This document shows positions 1 through 11,153 of a stretch of 64,000 nt of DNA, piece after piece; positions within the stretch are counted from its first letter, which is position 1; each line of letters opens with the position of its first letter. A program made the position numbers and the translations under genes. The DNA is from Flaviflagellibacter deserti (GTDB taxonomy: Bacteria > Pseudomonadota > Alphaproteobacteria > Rhizobiales > Methylopilaceae). The stretch covers positions 248,001-312,000 of the forward strand of contig NZ_JBHSJF010000008.1 in assembly GCF_042652085.1 (NCBI RefSeq). Reading direction: 5' to 3'. The notes beneath the pieces are model-generated. The model did no database searches and was not told where the DNA came from. It saw nothing but the letters and a program-made list of their open reading frames with translations.

Positions 1-3000
1 GTTTTCGGCCAGAAACCGGCGATAATCGGCGAGGCGGAAGCGCTCCGTCTCGATGCGGACCTTCGCCTTTCCGTGCGGAAAGTCGTCGCGGAAACGCATC
101 AGCTCGTCGTGGCTGACCTCGTGGAAGCGTATCTGATCGAAGAAGCGCAGTAGCCAGGGCTTGCCGGCCTCGAAGGTTTCGGTCGAGCGGAAGGCGTTCC
201 ACATCTGGCAGGTGCGACCGACGAACTGGTATCCGCCCGGTCCCTCCATGCCGTAGATGCACAGATACGCGCCACCGATGCCGACAGCGTTTTCCGGCGT
301 CCATGTGCGGGCTGGATTGTACTTCGTCGTCACCAGCCGATGGCGCGGATCGAGCGGCGTGGCAACCGGCGCGCCGAGATAGACATCGCCGAGGCCGAGA
401 ACGAGATAGCTTGCCTCGAAGACGATCCGCTTTACCTCGTCGATGGAATCGAGCCCGTTGATCCGGCGGATGAACTCGATGTTCGACGGGCACCACGGTG
501 CGTCGGGACGCACCGACTGCATGTATTTCTGGATCGCGAGCTGCGTCTGCTCGTCGTCCCACGACAGCGGCAGATGGACGATCCGGGTCTCCACCTCCAT
601 CTCGTCAATCGAGGGAAGCTCTGCCTCGATCTCTCGCAGCAAGGCCAGCAGGCGGCCGAGCGGAAGATGCCCGGGGTCGTAATGAATCTGCAGCGAGCGG
701 ATACCCGGCGTGAGGTCAACCAGTCCGCCAAGCTTCCGATCCTGGACCGCCAGCATCAGCGCGTGGATGCGAAACCGCAGTTCGATGTCGAGGACCAGCG
801 GGCCGTATTCGACCAGGAGATAGCGGTCGCCCTGCCGCCGATAGACGACGCGCGGTCGGTCGTCGGAGGCGGGGATCTCGCCAAGCACGGCGTCGTTCGG
901 TCCGGCATTGCTGACGGGCGGTGCCTGGACGGAGGAAAGGGCCTTGATGCTCGCCGACTGATCGGCCTCGGCCTGGTCGGCGACGCGCGGATCGAGCCGG
1001 ATGAACTTCACCCGGTCGCCGGGGCGGAGCTGGCCCGTCTTCCAGATTTCGGCCTGGACGATCGTCACCGGGCAGACGAAGCCGCCGAGGCTCGGGCCGT
1101 CCGGACCCAGGATCACCGGCATGTCGCCGGTAAAATCGACCGCGCCGATCGCATAGGCGTTGTCATGGATGTTCGACGGGTGGAGACCCGCTTCGCCGCC
1201 GTCGGTCCGCGCCCATTTCGGTTTCGGGCCGATCAGGCGAATGCCGGTGCGGTTGGAGTTGTAGTGGACCTCCCAATCGGCGGCAAAGAAGGCGGCGATG
1301 TCCTCGTCGGTGAAGAAGTCCGGCGCGCCGTGCGGCCCGTAGAGCACGCCGATCTGCCACGACCGGTCCATCTCCGGGATGAGGCTCGGTGGCACCGGCA
1401 GTCCGGTTGGATCCGCATCCGGATCGAGATGGAGGACATCTCCCGGCAAGAGGGCTCGGCCGCCATGACCGCCGAACTTGCCGAGCGTGAAGGTGGCTTT
1501 CGAACCCAGGTAGTCGGGCACCTGAAAGCCACCGGAAACGGCAAGATAGGCGCGCGCGCCGGCGCCCGATACCCCGGCGATTTTCAGCACTTGCCCGGCC
1601 TTGACCGCGATCGGTTGCCAGAACGGAATGGCCCGCCCGTCGAGCGTCGCCGGCATCGCGGCACCGGTCAGGCAGATCATGGTCGGCGCATCGAATCTCA
1701 GCGTCGGGCCGGACAGAGTGATTTCGAGCGCAGCCGCGTCCGGATCGTTGCCGAGTGCCCGGTTGGCCAGCCGGAACGACAAATGGTCCATTGGTCCGGA
1801 CGGCGGCACGCCGACGTCCCAATAGCCAAGCCGACCGGGCCATGCCTGCACCGTGGTCTGTGTGCCGGGCGACACGACCTCGATTGTCGCGGGGCGATAA
1901 TCGAGACGCTCCAGCGTCCGCGTCGTAATCTCGCCCGCCGCCAGCTCCGGCCGTGCCGCGAGCCAGAGGAGATAGTCGCGATTGGTCTCGATGCCCGCGA
2001 GTTCGGTGCCGCGCAGGGCCGTCTGAAGCTTTGCCAGCGCGTCGGTGCGGTCGCTGCCCGTCACGATCAGCTTGGCGATCATCGGATCGTAGAACGGCGG
2101 TACCTCCGAACCGCTTTCGACCCAGGTTTCGATCCGGGCATCCTCCGGAAATTGGACATGCGTCAGGAGCCCAGCACTCGGGCGGAAATCACGACCCGGA
2201 TCCTCCGCATAAAGTCGGACCTGGATCGAGTGGCCCTCGGGCTTGGGTCGTTCGAGCGGCAACACCTCGCCCGCCGCCTGCCGCAACATCCATTCGACGA
2301 GATCGACGCCCGTCACCTGCTCGGTGACGCCGTGCTCGACCTGAAGGCGGGTGTTCACTTCGAGGAAATAGAACTGGTCGCCATCGACGTCGTACAGAAA
2401 CTCGACCGTGCCGGCGTTTTCGTAGTTCACCGCCGCGCCGAGGCGCTCGGCGGTCGCCAGCAGGTCGGCGCGCGTCTCGTCCGAGATGTTCGGCGCGGGC
2501 GTCTCCTCGACCACTTTCTGGTTCCGGCGCTGGGCCGAGCAGTCGCGTTCGCCGAGGGCCAGGACCTTGCCCTTGCCGTCGCCGAAGATCTGCACCTCGA
2601 TGTGGCGGCCACGGGCGATGAACTTCTCGAGGAAGATGCCGGCATCCTTGAAATTGTTGGTCGCGAGCCGCTGGACGCGCTCGAACATCGGCACGATTTC
2701 CTCGGCCGAACGACAGAGCTGCAGGCCGATGCCGCCTCCGCCCGCCGTGCTCTTGATCATCACCGGATAGCCGATCCGCTCGGCCTCCGCCCGCGCGGCC
2801 TCGGCGGTTGGGATCAGGCCGCCGCCGGGCGCAAGCGGAACGCCCGCTTCCTCGGCGATTTCACGCGCCTGGTGCTTCAGGCCGAAGGCACGCATGTGCT
2901 CCGGGCGCGGACCGACGAAGGCGATGCCGGCCCTGGTGCAGGCCTCGGCGAAATCCGGGTTCTCCGACAGGAAGCCGTAGCCGGGATGGATCGCCTCCGC

Positions 3001-3222
3001 CCCGGTCTCCTTCGCCACCTCAAGGATGCGGGTAGCATCCAGATAGCTCTGCGACGCCGGAGGCGGGCCGACGCAGACGGCTTCGGTCGCCATCTTCACA
3101 TGCAGCGAATGGCGGTCCGCCTCCGAATAGACGGCGACGGACGCGATTCCCATGCGGTCGAGTGTGCGGATGACGCGGCACGCGATGGCGCCGCGATTTG
3201 CGATCAGGACCTTCTTGAACAT
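1..3222 (-). CDS. uca: Guanidine/urea carboxylase, biotin-dependent (C-terminus beyond left edge)
   Basis: ATP- and biotin-dependent carboxylase that carboxylates urea or, in operons of this kind, guanidine; the product goes to deimination and allophanate hydrolysis in the cytoplasm. The 1074 visible codons start MFKKVLIANRGAIACRVI. A biotin carboxylase domain covers about residues 1-445 (glycine-rich loop TAGGGGIGL, ERDCSAQRRNQK, EVNTRLQVEHG). A KipA-like carboxyltransferase half follows (about 460-790), then a KipI-like half (about 800-1060). The biotinyl domain with its lysine must lie off the left edge, as family members are about 1200 residues. The ATG has GAGGG just upstream and sits 7 bp after the preceding gene. 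The two DUF1989 neighbours and the guanidine riboswitch favour guanidine over urea as substrate; that is inference from context. Confidence 0.93.
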   Translation of the reverse strand, partial: MFKKVLIANRGAIACRVIRTLDRMGIASVAVYSEADRHSLHVKMATEAVCVGPPPASQSYLDATRILEVAKETGAEAIHPGYGFLSENPDFAEACTRAGIAFVGPRPEHMRAFGLKHQAREIAEEAGVPLAPGGGLIPTAEAARAEAERIGYPVMIKSTAGGGGIGLQLCRSAEEIVPMFERVQRLATNNFKDAGIFLEKFIARGRHIEVQIFGDGKGKVLALGERDCSAQRRNQKVVEETPAPNISDETRADLLATAERLGAAVNYENAGTVEFLYDVDGDQFYFLEVNTRLQVEHGVTEQVTGVDLVEWMLRQAAGEVLPLERPKPEGHSIQVRLYAEDPGRDFRPSAGLLTHVQFPEDARIETWVESGSEVPPFYDPMIAKLIVTGSDRTDALAKLQTALRGTELAGIETNRDYLLWLAARPELAAGEITTRTLERLDYRPATIEVVSPGTQTTVQAWPGRLGYWDVGVPPSGPMDHLSFRLANRALGNDPDAAALEITLSGPTLRFDAPTMICLTGAAMPATLDGRAIPFWQPIAVKAGQVLKIAGVSGAGARAYLAVSGGFQVPDYLGSKATFTLGKFGGHGGRALLPGDVLHLDPDADPTGLPVPPSLIPEMDRSWQIGVLYGPHGAPDFFTDEDIAAFFAADWEVHYNSNRTGIRLIGPKPKWARTDGGEAGLHPSNIHDNAYAIGAVDFTGDMPVILGPDGPSLGGFVCPVTIVQAEIWKTGQLRPGDRVKFIRLDPRVADQAEADQSASIKALSSVQAPPVSNAGPNDAVLGEIPASDDRPRVVYRRQGDRYLLVEYGPLVLDIELRFRIHALMLAVQDRKLGGLVDLTPGIRSLQIHYDPGHLPLGRLLALLREIEAELPSIDEMEVETRIVHLPLSWDDEQTQLAIQKYMQSVRPDAPWCPSNIEFIRRINGLDSIDEVKRIVFEASYLVLGLGDVYLGAPVATPLDPRHRLVTTKYNPARTWTPENAVGIGGAYLCIYGMEGPGGYQFVGRTCQMWNAFRSTETFEAGKPWLLRFFDQIRFHEVSHDELMRFRDDFPHGKAKVRIETERFRLADYRRFLAEN

Positions 3223-3229
3223 CTCGCCC

Positions 3230-3877
3230 TCACGCCGCGTCCCAGATCACGACCTCGATCGGGGTCGGGTTGTAGGCGTTGCAGGGATTGTTGAGCTGCG
3301 GGCAGTTCGAGATCAGGACGATGACGTCCATCTCGGCGCGCATCTCGACATATTTCCCTGGCGCGGAGAGCCCGTCGGCGAAGGTCAGTCCGCCGTCGGC
3401 CGTCACCGGCACGTTCATGAAGAAATTGATGTTGTGGGTGATGTCGCGCTTGGTCAGCCCGAATTCCGGACGCTCGGCGACCGCGAGCATCCACGAATCC
3501 CGGCAGGCATGCATGGTGCGCTTTTCGAGATCGTAGCGGACGGTGTTCGACTCTGTCGCGCAGGCGCCGCCCAGCGTATCGTGCCGCCCGACGGTGTCGG
3601 CGGTGATCGTCAGCATGACATTGCCGTCGTTGGACATCAGCTTCGTGCCGAGGCCGAGGAAGACATTGCCCTGCTCGCGGATCGTGTCCATCGCGCTGTA
3701 GCGTTCGGCCGGATCGGCCGCGGAGAAGAACAGGGTATCGGCGGCCTGATTGCCTTCCAGGTCGACGATGCGGAAGGTCTGGCCCTCCCTGACGATCTCC
3801 ATCCAGTAATCGCCGGCGGGCACGGTCTTCGTGTAGACGGCGTCCTTGTTCTCGAGGGTGCTCATGAGAGTTCTCAT
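3230..3877 (-). CDS. DUF1989 urea-carboxylase-associated protein, second of pair (carboxyguanidine deiminase subunit type)
   Basis: DUF1989 protein of 215 residues, one of the paired proteins annotated as urea amidolyase-associated UAAP1/2. In guanidine-assimilating bacteria this pair (CgdA/CgdB) forms carboxyguanidine deiminase, turning carboxyguanidine into allophanate and ammonia. Visible hallmarks are GDYWMEIVREGQTFRIVDLEGNQ near the N-terminus, the NVMLTITADTVGRHDTLGG stretch, a CATES cysteine, and NFFMNVPV. The chosen ATG overlaps the stop of the upstream paralogue as ATGA, implying translational coupling; MSTLEN at 3865 is an in-frame alternative. Which of the two is CgdA and which CgdB is not resolved here. 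Confidence 0.88.
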   Translation of the reverse strand: MRTLMSTLENKDAVYTKTVPAGDYWMEIVREGQTFRIVDLEGNQAADTLFFSAADPAERYSAMDTIREQGNVFLGLGTKLMSNDGNVMLTITADTVGRHDTLGGACATESNTVRYDLEKRTMHACRDSWMLAVAERPEFGLTKRDITHNINFFMNVPVTADGGLTFADGLSAPGKYVEMRAEMDVIVLISNCPQLNNPCNAYNPTPIEVVIWDAA

Positions 3878-4629
3878 CGTGCACCTCCGCAGCCGCAACC
3901 GATGTGATAGAGCCGGTTGTTCTCGAAGCCGCGCCCGTTCTCCGGCCGCGATAGCCGGCATTCGTCATCGTGCGCCGCCGCATGCACCTCCTTGATCTCC
4001 AACCCTATGGGTTTCACGGGATATTCGGCCGAAGGATCGAGCGGGTGCGGACAGGTATGGAGAAGGATCAGAGTGTCCATCTCGAACCGGAGTTCGACGC
4101 TGTCCCCGGCCTTTGAGTTGCTCGGCACGTAAGCCAGGACGCCTTCGTCATCGACCGCCACCCGGGCAAACCAGTTCACGTTCATCGCAAGATCGCGTTT
4201 TCCGAGACCGTATTTCGCGGCCTCCACCAGGAAGGCGTCACGACCGTTCTGTTTCCAGCCGTTTCGGTCGTTCTGGTAGTCGCGGGCGCCCCATTGCCGT
4301 TCGACGATCGCCTTGGTCGAGGTACCGGAAACCGTGTCGTGCCACCCGACGTCGTCATGCGTCACCGAGCAGAAAATCCGCCCCATATCGGAGTAGAGGC
4401 AATTGCCGCGTGTTAATTTAAAGGTGTGCTGGCATTTGAGCGTATCGGGCGCGTTGTAGCGCTCCAGCATGTCCTGCGGATTGTAGAACAGCATGCCGAC
4501 CGAGGCGCCGCCTTCGAGGTCGGTCAGGCGTAACGCCGTGTTGGCGCGCATGGTCAAGGACCAGTGCTTTCCGCCTTCGAGTTCAGTCGAATAATGCAGG
4601 ATTCCGGGTGAATTGACGGGCGATCTCAA
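3874..4629 (-). CDS. DUF1989 urea-carboxylase-associated protein, first of pair (carboxyguanidine deiminase subunit type)
   Basis: First gene of the operon, 251 residues, DUF1989 family and paralogous to the next gene. Shared family features include LTDLEGGASVGMLFYNP, a DVGWHDTVSGT motif parallel to VGRHDTLGG in the partner, NVNWFARV, and a C-terminal cysteine-rich tail (IGCGCGGAR). The start is TTG at 4629: a full Shine-Dalgarno AGGAGGAG lies 6 nt upstream and no better ATG exists before the conserved region. With its partner it probably makes the deiminase acting on carboxyguanidine. Expression is likely controlled by the sigma-54 promoter and guanidine-I riboswitch directly upstream. Confidence 0.88.
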   Translation of the reverse strand: MRSPVNSPGILHYSTELEGGKHWSLTMRANTALRLTDLEGGASVGMLFYNPQDMLERYNAPDTLKCQHTFKLTRGNCLYSDMGRIFCSVTHDDVGWHDTVSGTSTKAIVERQWGARDYQNDRNGWKQNGRDAFLVEAAKYGLGKRDLAMNVNWFARVAVDDEGVLAYVPSNSKAGDSVELRFEMDTLILLHTCPHPLDPSAEYPVKPIGLEIKEVHAAAHDDECRLSRPENGRGFENNRLYHIGCGCGGAR

Positions 4630-4633
4630 GAGC

Positions 4634-4697
4634 TTCTCCTCCTGTTCGAGGAGAACGCCGGACGGGAAACCAACCCCCGCGGCATTCTCCGCTGGTC
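4634..4697 (-). promoter_or_regulatory. Riboswitch expression platform with sequestered Shine-Dalgarno
   Basis: Reading the minus strand, TTCTCCTC (4655-4648) is perfectly complementary to GAGGAGAA (4641-4634), which contains the ribosome binding site of the TTG start at 4629. A competing 10-bp pairing joins GGAGAATGCC (4690-4681) to GGCGTTCTCC (4659-4650, one G-U), which would occupy the anti-SD. Upstream, GACCAGC (4697-4691) is complementary to GCTGGTC (4765-4759) inside the aptamer. This is the layout of a translation-level switch; there is no terminator U-run. Pairings are seen in the sequence, the switching order is inferred. Confidence 0.75.
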
Positions 4698-4700
4698 GAT

Positions 4701-4798
4701 CTCCCGGGCTTTTGTCCCGCCGTGTGCCCGCCGTTTATGCGACGGGTTGCTGCTCTCGGACCAGCCGCCGCGATCATGGATCGCGACCGGAACCCTAG
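4701..4798 (-). promoter_or_regulatory. Guanidine-I riboswitch (ykkC-yxkD class) aptamer
   Basis: The minus-strand transcript carries the conserved blocks of the guanidine-I aptamer in order: CTAGGGTTCCG at the 5' side, GCTGGTCCGAGAGC in the middle, then ACACGGCGGGACAAAAGCCC and GGGAGATC at the 3' side. These match the ykkC consensus known upstream of guanidine carboxylase, carboxyguanidine deiminase and guanidine exporter genes. The aptamer begins about 5 nt after the start site predicted from the sigma-54 promoter and ends 71 nt before the first start codon. Ligand binding by this class turns expression on. Confidence 0.95.
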
Positions 4799-4813
4799 CG
4801 GCGCCCATGTCCT

Positions 4814-4830
4814 AGCAAGCCGCGCGCCAA
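4814..4830 (-). promoter_or_regulatory. Sigma-54 (RpoN) -24/-12 promoter of guanidine operon
   Basis: On the minus strand TTGGCGCGCGGCTTGCT matches the RpoN consensus YTGGCACG-N4-TTGCW except for one A-to-G change and one weakly conserved position; the GG and GC elements have correct spacing. The expected start, about 12 nt after the -12 element, is near 4803, just before the riboswitch. RpoN dependence would tie guanidine use to nitrogen limitation through NtrC. Confidence 0.75.
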
Positions 4831-4848
4831 ACGGCCAGCCTCACGATT

Positions 4849-4860
4849 ATTGCATACAAT
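4849..4860. promoter_or_regulatory. Palindrome ATTG-N4-CAAT upstream of sigma-54 promoter
   Basis: ATTGCATACAAT has ATTG/CAAT arms around four bases and resembles GntR-type operators. It lies about 45-55 bp upstream of the predicted start of the guanidine operon and about 90 bp before the divergent GGDEF-EAL gene. The bound protein is unknown; it does not match the NtrC consensus. Confidence 0.35.
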
Positions 4861-4945
4861 TTACATAAATCTCTCGGAGAATAATCGACGGCATGTTTAA
4901 CCGGCACTGGTAGGTCTGTGGCGGGGACCGACAGAGTCGGATGGG

Positions 4946-6772
4946 ATGCTCTTAAGCCTGCAGAACGCAATTCTCGAGATGATCGCCCGGGGGGAAGACC
5001 TCAAGGCGACGGCGGATTTGCTCTGCCGCGAGATCGAGAAGCTCGTTCCGGAACTGGCCTGCTCCGTTCTGACGATCGATGCCGGCGGGCTGCTGCGGGT
5101 GCTCGCCGCGCCGAGCCTTCCGGTGAGTTATTCGAAAGCGATCGATGGCTTCGCCATCGGCCCGAATGCCGGTTCGTGCGGAACGGCCGCTTTCCGGTGC
5201 GAACCGGTGACCGTGACCGACATAGAGACCGATCCCCTCTGGGAAGGGTATCGCGAACTGGTGCTGCCGCTCGGCTATCGCGCTTGCTGGTCGAGTCCCA
5301 TCATGGCGCGCGATGGCAATGTGCTCGGAACCTTCGCTTTCTACTATCGCACGCGGCGTGGTCCGAGCGCGCTGGAACAGCAGATCGTCAACCGCTGCGT
5401 GCACCTTTGCGCCATCGCGATGGAGCGTGAGGCCGTGGAAGCGCGCAATCGCAAGCTCGCCTTCTTCGATCCGCTCACCGGCCTCGGCAACCGCGCAAGT
5501 TTCGCGGCGGCCATGTGCCAGACGCGCTGGGCGGTGCCGGATCAGTTCGGTCTGATTCTGATCGACATCGATCATCTGAAGGCGGTCAACGATACTTCCG
5601 GCCATGCGACAGGCGATGTTCTGATCCAGGAGGTCGCAGCGCGCATCGCGAGCGTCGCGCAACCTGGTCGTGCCTATCGCATCGGCGGCGACGAGATCGC
5701 GGTCGTCGTGATCGGCGATTGCGCGTCCCTTGCCGTAGGACGATGCGCCGCCGATATTCTCGCGGTCATGGGCGTCCCTTTCCAGACCGGCGGCCAGACC
5801 ATCATCCCATCCGTCACCATCGGCAGCGCAGTCTACGATCGTGACGGCGGTGACGCCGAGACGCTTCGGCAGAACGCCGACGTCGCGCTCTACCATGCCA
5901 AGGAAAACATCCGAGGTGGCTACGCTGCCTACGAATCCAGTCTCGGCACCACGATCACCCAGCGGTTCAATGCGATCCGCCGTGTCTCGACCGCGCTCGA
6001 GGATGCCCGAGTCGAAGCGCATTATCAGCCGATCGTCCGCCTGGATAACGAGGAAGTCGTCGGTGTCGAAGCGCTCTGTCGCCTGCGCGAGGCGGAGGGA
6101 AGGCTGATCCCGGCCAAGGATTTCTTCCAGGCGATGAGCGATGCCCAGGTCGCATGTCACCTTACGGATCGAATGCTCGCGCATATCGCCGCCGACGTTC
6201 GCGCCTGGCTGGATATGGGCCTGCCGTTCCAGCATGTCGGCATCAACGTCACCTCCGCCGATTTCCAGCGTGGTGACATCGATCACCGTATTCTGGCGGC
6301 TTTCGAGAAGCACAAGGTGCCGCTGCATCATGTGATCCTCGAAGTCACCGAGTCCGTTTACATGGGCGAGGGTAACGACCGGATGGTTGCGAAGTCGGTC
6401 GAGGCGCTCCGGGCGTCGGGCATTCGAGTTGCGCTGGACGACTTCGGAACGGGCTATGCCTCGCTCACGCACCTGCTCGACTTCCCGGTCGACATCATCA
6501 AGATCGACAAGAGCTTCGTCGATCGGCTGACGCCGGGCGATGCGGGTCTCGCCATCGTCGAAGGCGTGATCGGCATCGCGGAAAAGCTCGGCATCCGCAT
6601 CGTTGCGGAAGGTATCGAGACCGCGGCACAGGCAACCGAATTGCTGCGCCTCGGATGCGTGCTCGGGCAGGGCTATCACTACGCCCGCCCGGCAGACGTC
6701 CGGATGATCACGCCGATTCTTCAGCGCCGCATGCAGTTTTCCAAGACGGCGGGGGCGCTGTCCGCAGCATGA
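4946..6772 (+). CDS. GAF-GGDEF-EAL cyclic-di-GMP signalling protein
   Basis: Predicted soluble second-messenger protein of 608 residues. A GAF sensor domain covers about residues 1-165, then GGDEF (about 170-330) with FFDPLTGLGNR and the active-site motif as GGDEI at 247-251, then EAL (about 345-595) with EAL at 375-377, DDFGTG and EGIET. The EAL catalytic motifs look intact, so c-di-GMP phosphodiesterase activity is likely. The last GGDEF residue is Ile, so cyclase activity is uncertain and the domain may act as a GTP sensor. The ATG at 4946 is used because it starts the GAF fold; no strong ribosome binding site is visible. It is divergent from the guanidine operon, but nothing shows a functional link. 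Confidence 0.93.
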   Translation: MLLSLQNAILEMIARGEDLKATADLLCREIEKLVPELACSVLTIDAGGLLRVLAAPSLPVSYSKAIDGFAIGPNAGSCGTAAFRCEPVTVTDIETDPLWEGYRELVLPLGYRACWSSPIMARDGNVLGTFAFYYRTRRGPSALEQQIVNRCVHLCAIAMEREAVEARNRKLAFFDPLTGLGNRASFAAAMCQTRWAVPDQFGLILIDIDHLKAVNDTSGHATGDVLIQEVAARIASVAQPGRAYRIGGDEIAVVVIGDCASLAVGRCAADILAVMGVPFQTGGQTIIPSVTIGSAVYDRDGGDAETLRQNADVALYHAKENIRGGYAAYESSLGTTITQRFNAIRRVSTALEDARVEAHYQPIVRLDNEEVVGVEALCRLREAEGRLIPAKDFFQAMSDAQVACHLTDRMLAHIAADVRAWLDMGLPFQHVGINVTSADFQRGDIDHRILAAFEKHKVPLHHVILEVTESVYMGEGNDRMVAKSVEALRASGIRVALDDFGTGYASLTHLLDFPVDIIKIDKSFVDRLTPGDAGLAIVEGVIGIAEKLGIRIVAEGIETAAQATELLRLGCVLGQGYHYARPADVRMITPILQRRMQFSKTAGALSAA

Positions 6773-6807
6773 TCGCGTCACCGCCTTGCGGTTGAGTGCG
6801 GTGTTCG

Positions 6808-6828
6808 GTTAGCTCTCACTATGCTAAC
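6808..6828. promoter_or_regulatory. Inverted repeat over the start codon of the Rrf2 gene
   Basis: GTTAGC (6808-6813) and GCTAAC (6823-6828) are perfect 6-bp arms separated by 9 nt; the right arm overlaps the first codons. The position suits an autoregulatory operator for the Rrf2 dimer encoded here, though a small chance repeat cannot be excluded. Confidence 0.35.
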
Positions 6829-7266
6829 GGCGAAGGCGAAGTACGGATTGAAGGCGATGGCGCACCTTGCGGCGCTGCCTCCCGGCCGTTCGGCGCTGAT
6901 CGCCGATATTGCGACCCAGCATGGCATCCCCAAGAAGTTTCTCGATGCGATCCTGAACGAGCTTCGGCAGGCGGGCTTCCTGAGGAGCAAGCCGGGGCGC
7001 GGCGGGGGCTACATGCTCGCCATCCCGGCCGACCGCATCATCGTGGGCGATATCATCCGCAAGCTTGACGGCCCGCTCGCGGCTGTGCCCTGCGCGAGCC
7101 GGAATTTCTATGCCCGCTGCCAGGACTGCGCCACCGAGGAGAACTGCAAGGTCCGGCTGCTAATGCTTGAGGCCCGCGAGGCCCTGGCGCAAGTTCTCGA
7201 CCGCAGGACGCTCGCGGACATGGAGCGGATGGGCCGCAATCCGATGGACGATTTCGTCTACGAGAT

Positions 7267-7270
<4 letters not shown>
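6821..7270 (+). CDS. Rrf2-family transcriptional regulator with four cysteines
   Basis: Winged-helix Rrf2 regulator of 149 residues. The N-terminus MLTAKAKYGLKAMAHLA and the wing SKPGRGGGYML are typical. The dimer-helix region carries Cys91, Cys100, Cys103 and Cys109 (C-x8-C-x2-C-x5-C), close to the cysteine positions that bind Fe-S clusters in IscR, NsrR and RirA, so iron, redox or NO sensing is plausible. It ends 4 bp inside the end of the convergent metH gene (7267-7270). Its target is not shown by the sequence; an inverted repeat at its start suggests autoregulation. Confidence 0.9.
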
Positions 7271-9935
<2,665 letters not shown>

Positions 9936-9939
<4 letters not shown>

Positions 9940-11000
9940 GCCTGGGCCTCGAATGCTTCCAGTCCGGACAGGCGAAGCTTTTTGTCACGCACCGGGATTT
10001 CGCGCGGCGACAGGCCATGGACGCGCTCGGCGATGGCGCGGATATGGCCGGGCGTCGTGCCGCAGCAGCCGCCGACGATATTGACGAGGCCGTCCTTGCC
10101 CCAATTGTGCAGATGGCCGCCGGTCGTCTCCGGCTCCTCGTCGTACTGGCCGAATTCGTTCGGTAGGCCGGCGTTCGGATAGGCCGAGACCAGCGTGTCG
10201 GCGACGCGGGACAGCTCTGCCACGTAAGGCCGCATCTGGTCCGCTCCGAAGGCGCAGTTCAGGCCGATCGAAAACGGCTTCACATGCTTCACGGAATTCC
10301 AGAATGCTTCCGTCGTCTGGCCGGAAAGTGTGCGCCCGGAGAGGTCGGTGATCGTGCCGGAGATCATAATCGGCAATTCGACACCGAGCTCGTCGAACAA
10401 TTCCTGCACGCCGAACAAGCCGGCCTTGGCGTTCAGCGTGTCGAAGATCGTTTCGACGATGAGGATGTCCGAGCCGCCTTCGATGAGGCCTCGCGCAGCC
10501 TCTCGATAGGCTTCGCGCAGCTCGTCGAACGTGACGTTGCGATATCCGGGATTGTTGACGTCGGGCGAGATCGAGGCAGTGCGGCTGGTCGGGCCGATCG
10601 CGCCGGCAACGAAGCGCGGAGAGCCGGTCTCTTCCGCCACCTCGTCTGCGGCCTCGCGGGCCAGGCGCGCGCCTTCGAAGTTCAGCTCGTAGGCGAGGTG
10701 TTCGAGCTTGTATTCGGCCTGCGAGATTGTGGTCGAGTTGAAGGTGTTGGTCTCGATGATATCGGCGCCGGCTTCGAGATACTGGCGGTGGATGCCCTTG
10801 ATGACGTCCGGCCGGGTGATCGTCAGCAGGTCGTTATTACCCTGCAGATCGATCTCATGATCGACGAAGCGTGTGCCGCGGAAATCCTTCTCGGTCAGCT
10901 TGTGTCGCTGGATCATCGTGCCCATCGCGCCATCGAGAATGATCACGCGGGTGCGGGCCAGTTCGTCCAGAAGGGCTCGGCGCTGTTCACGTAAAGACAT
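9936..11000 (-). CDS. metH: Homocysteine S-methyltransferase domain protein (split MetH, first polypeptide)
   Basis: 354 residues equal to the N-terminal homocysteine-binding barrel of methionine synthase. Zinc ligands are Cys249 (GLNCAFG) and Cys312/Cys313 (GGCCGTTPGH). The N-terminal ILDGAMGTMIQ and DLLTITRPDVI stretches are MetH-like rather than betaine-homocysteine-methyltransferase-like. The reading frame stays open far upstream, but conservation starts at ATG 11000 and the region beyond holds the oppositely oriented cobalamin riboswitch. Gene end and next gene start overlap (ATGA), replacing the usual single polypeptide of about 1230 residues. Confidence 0.94.
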
Positions 11001-11026
11001 AAAGATTTCCGCATATGCTGCGACGC

Positions 11027-11075
11027 GAGGCCGCAAAATGGCGTTTCTTCGCCTGTGCCGCAAGGGTTTGGCCTC
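11027..11075 (-). other. Possible structured 5' leader of split metH
   Basis: On the minus strand GAGGCC (11075-11070) can pair with GGCCTC (11032-11027), enclosing a GGCG-AAGAAA-CGCC hairpin, about 27 nt before the start codon. It does not match the SAM or SAH riboswitch classes as I recall them. No other gene is seen between 11001 and 11153. Confidence 0.3.
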
Positions 11076-11153
11076 AATAAGTCCGAGGATCAAGTCCGGC
11101 GGGCCGATTAACGCGGCGTTTGCATCTGTGGCGAAATTGTGAATTCTTGGGCC

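Noticed and set aside
340..3294. 984-codon open frame on the plus strand
   Set aside because: Antisense shadow of the carboxylase; low-complexity Arg/Asp-rich translation and no domain, while the minus strand gives a clear biotin carboxylase.
4952..6781. 609-codon minus-strand frame opposite the GGDEF-EAL gene
   Set aside because: GC-driven shadow; the plus strand has unmistakable GAF, GGDEF and EAL domains.
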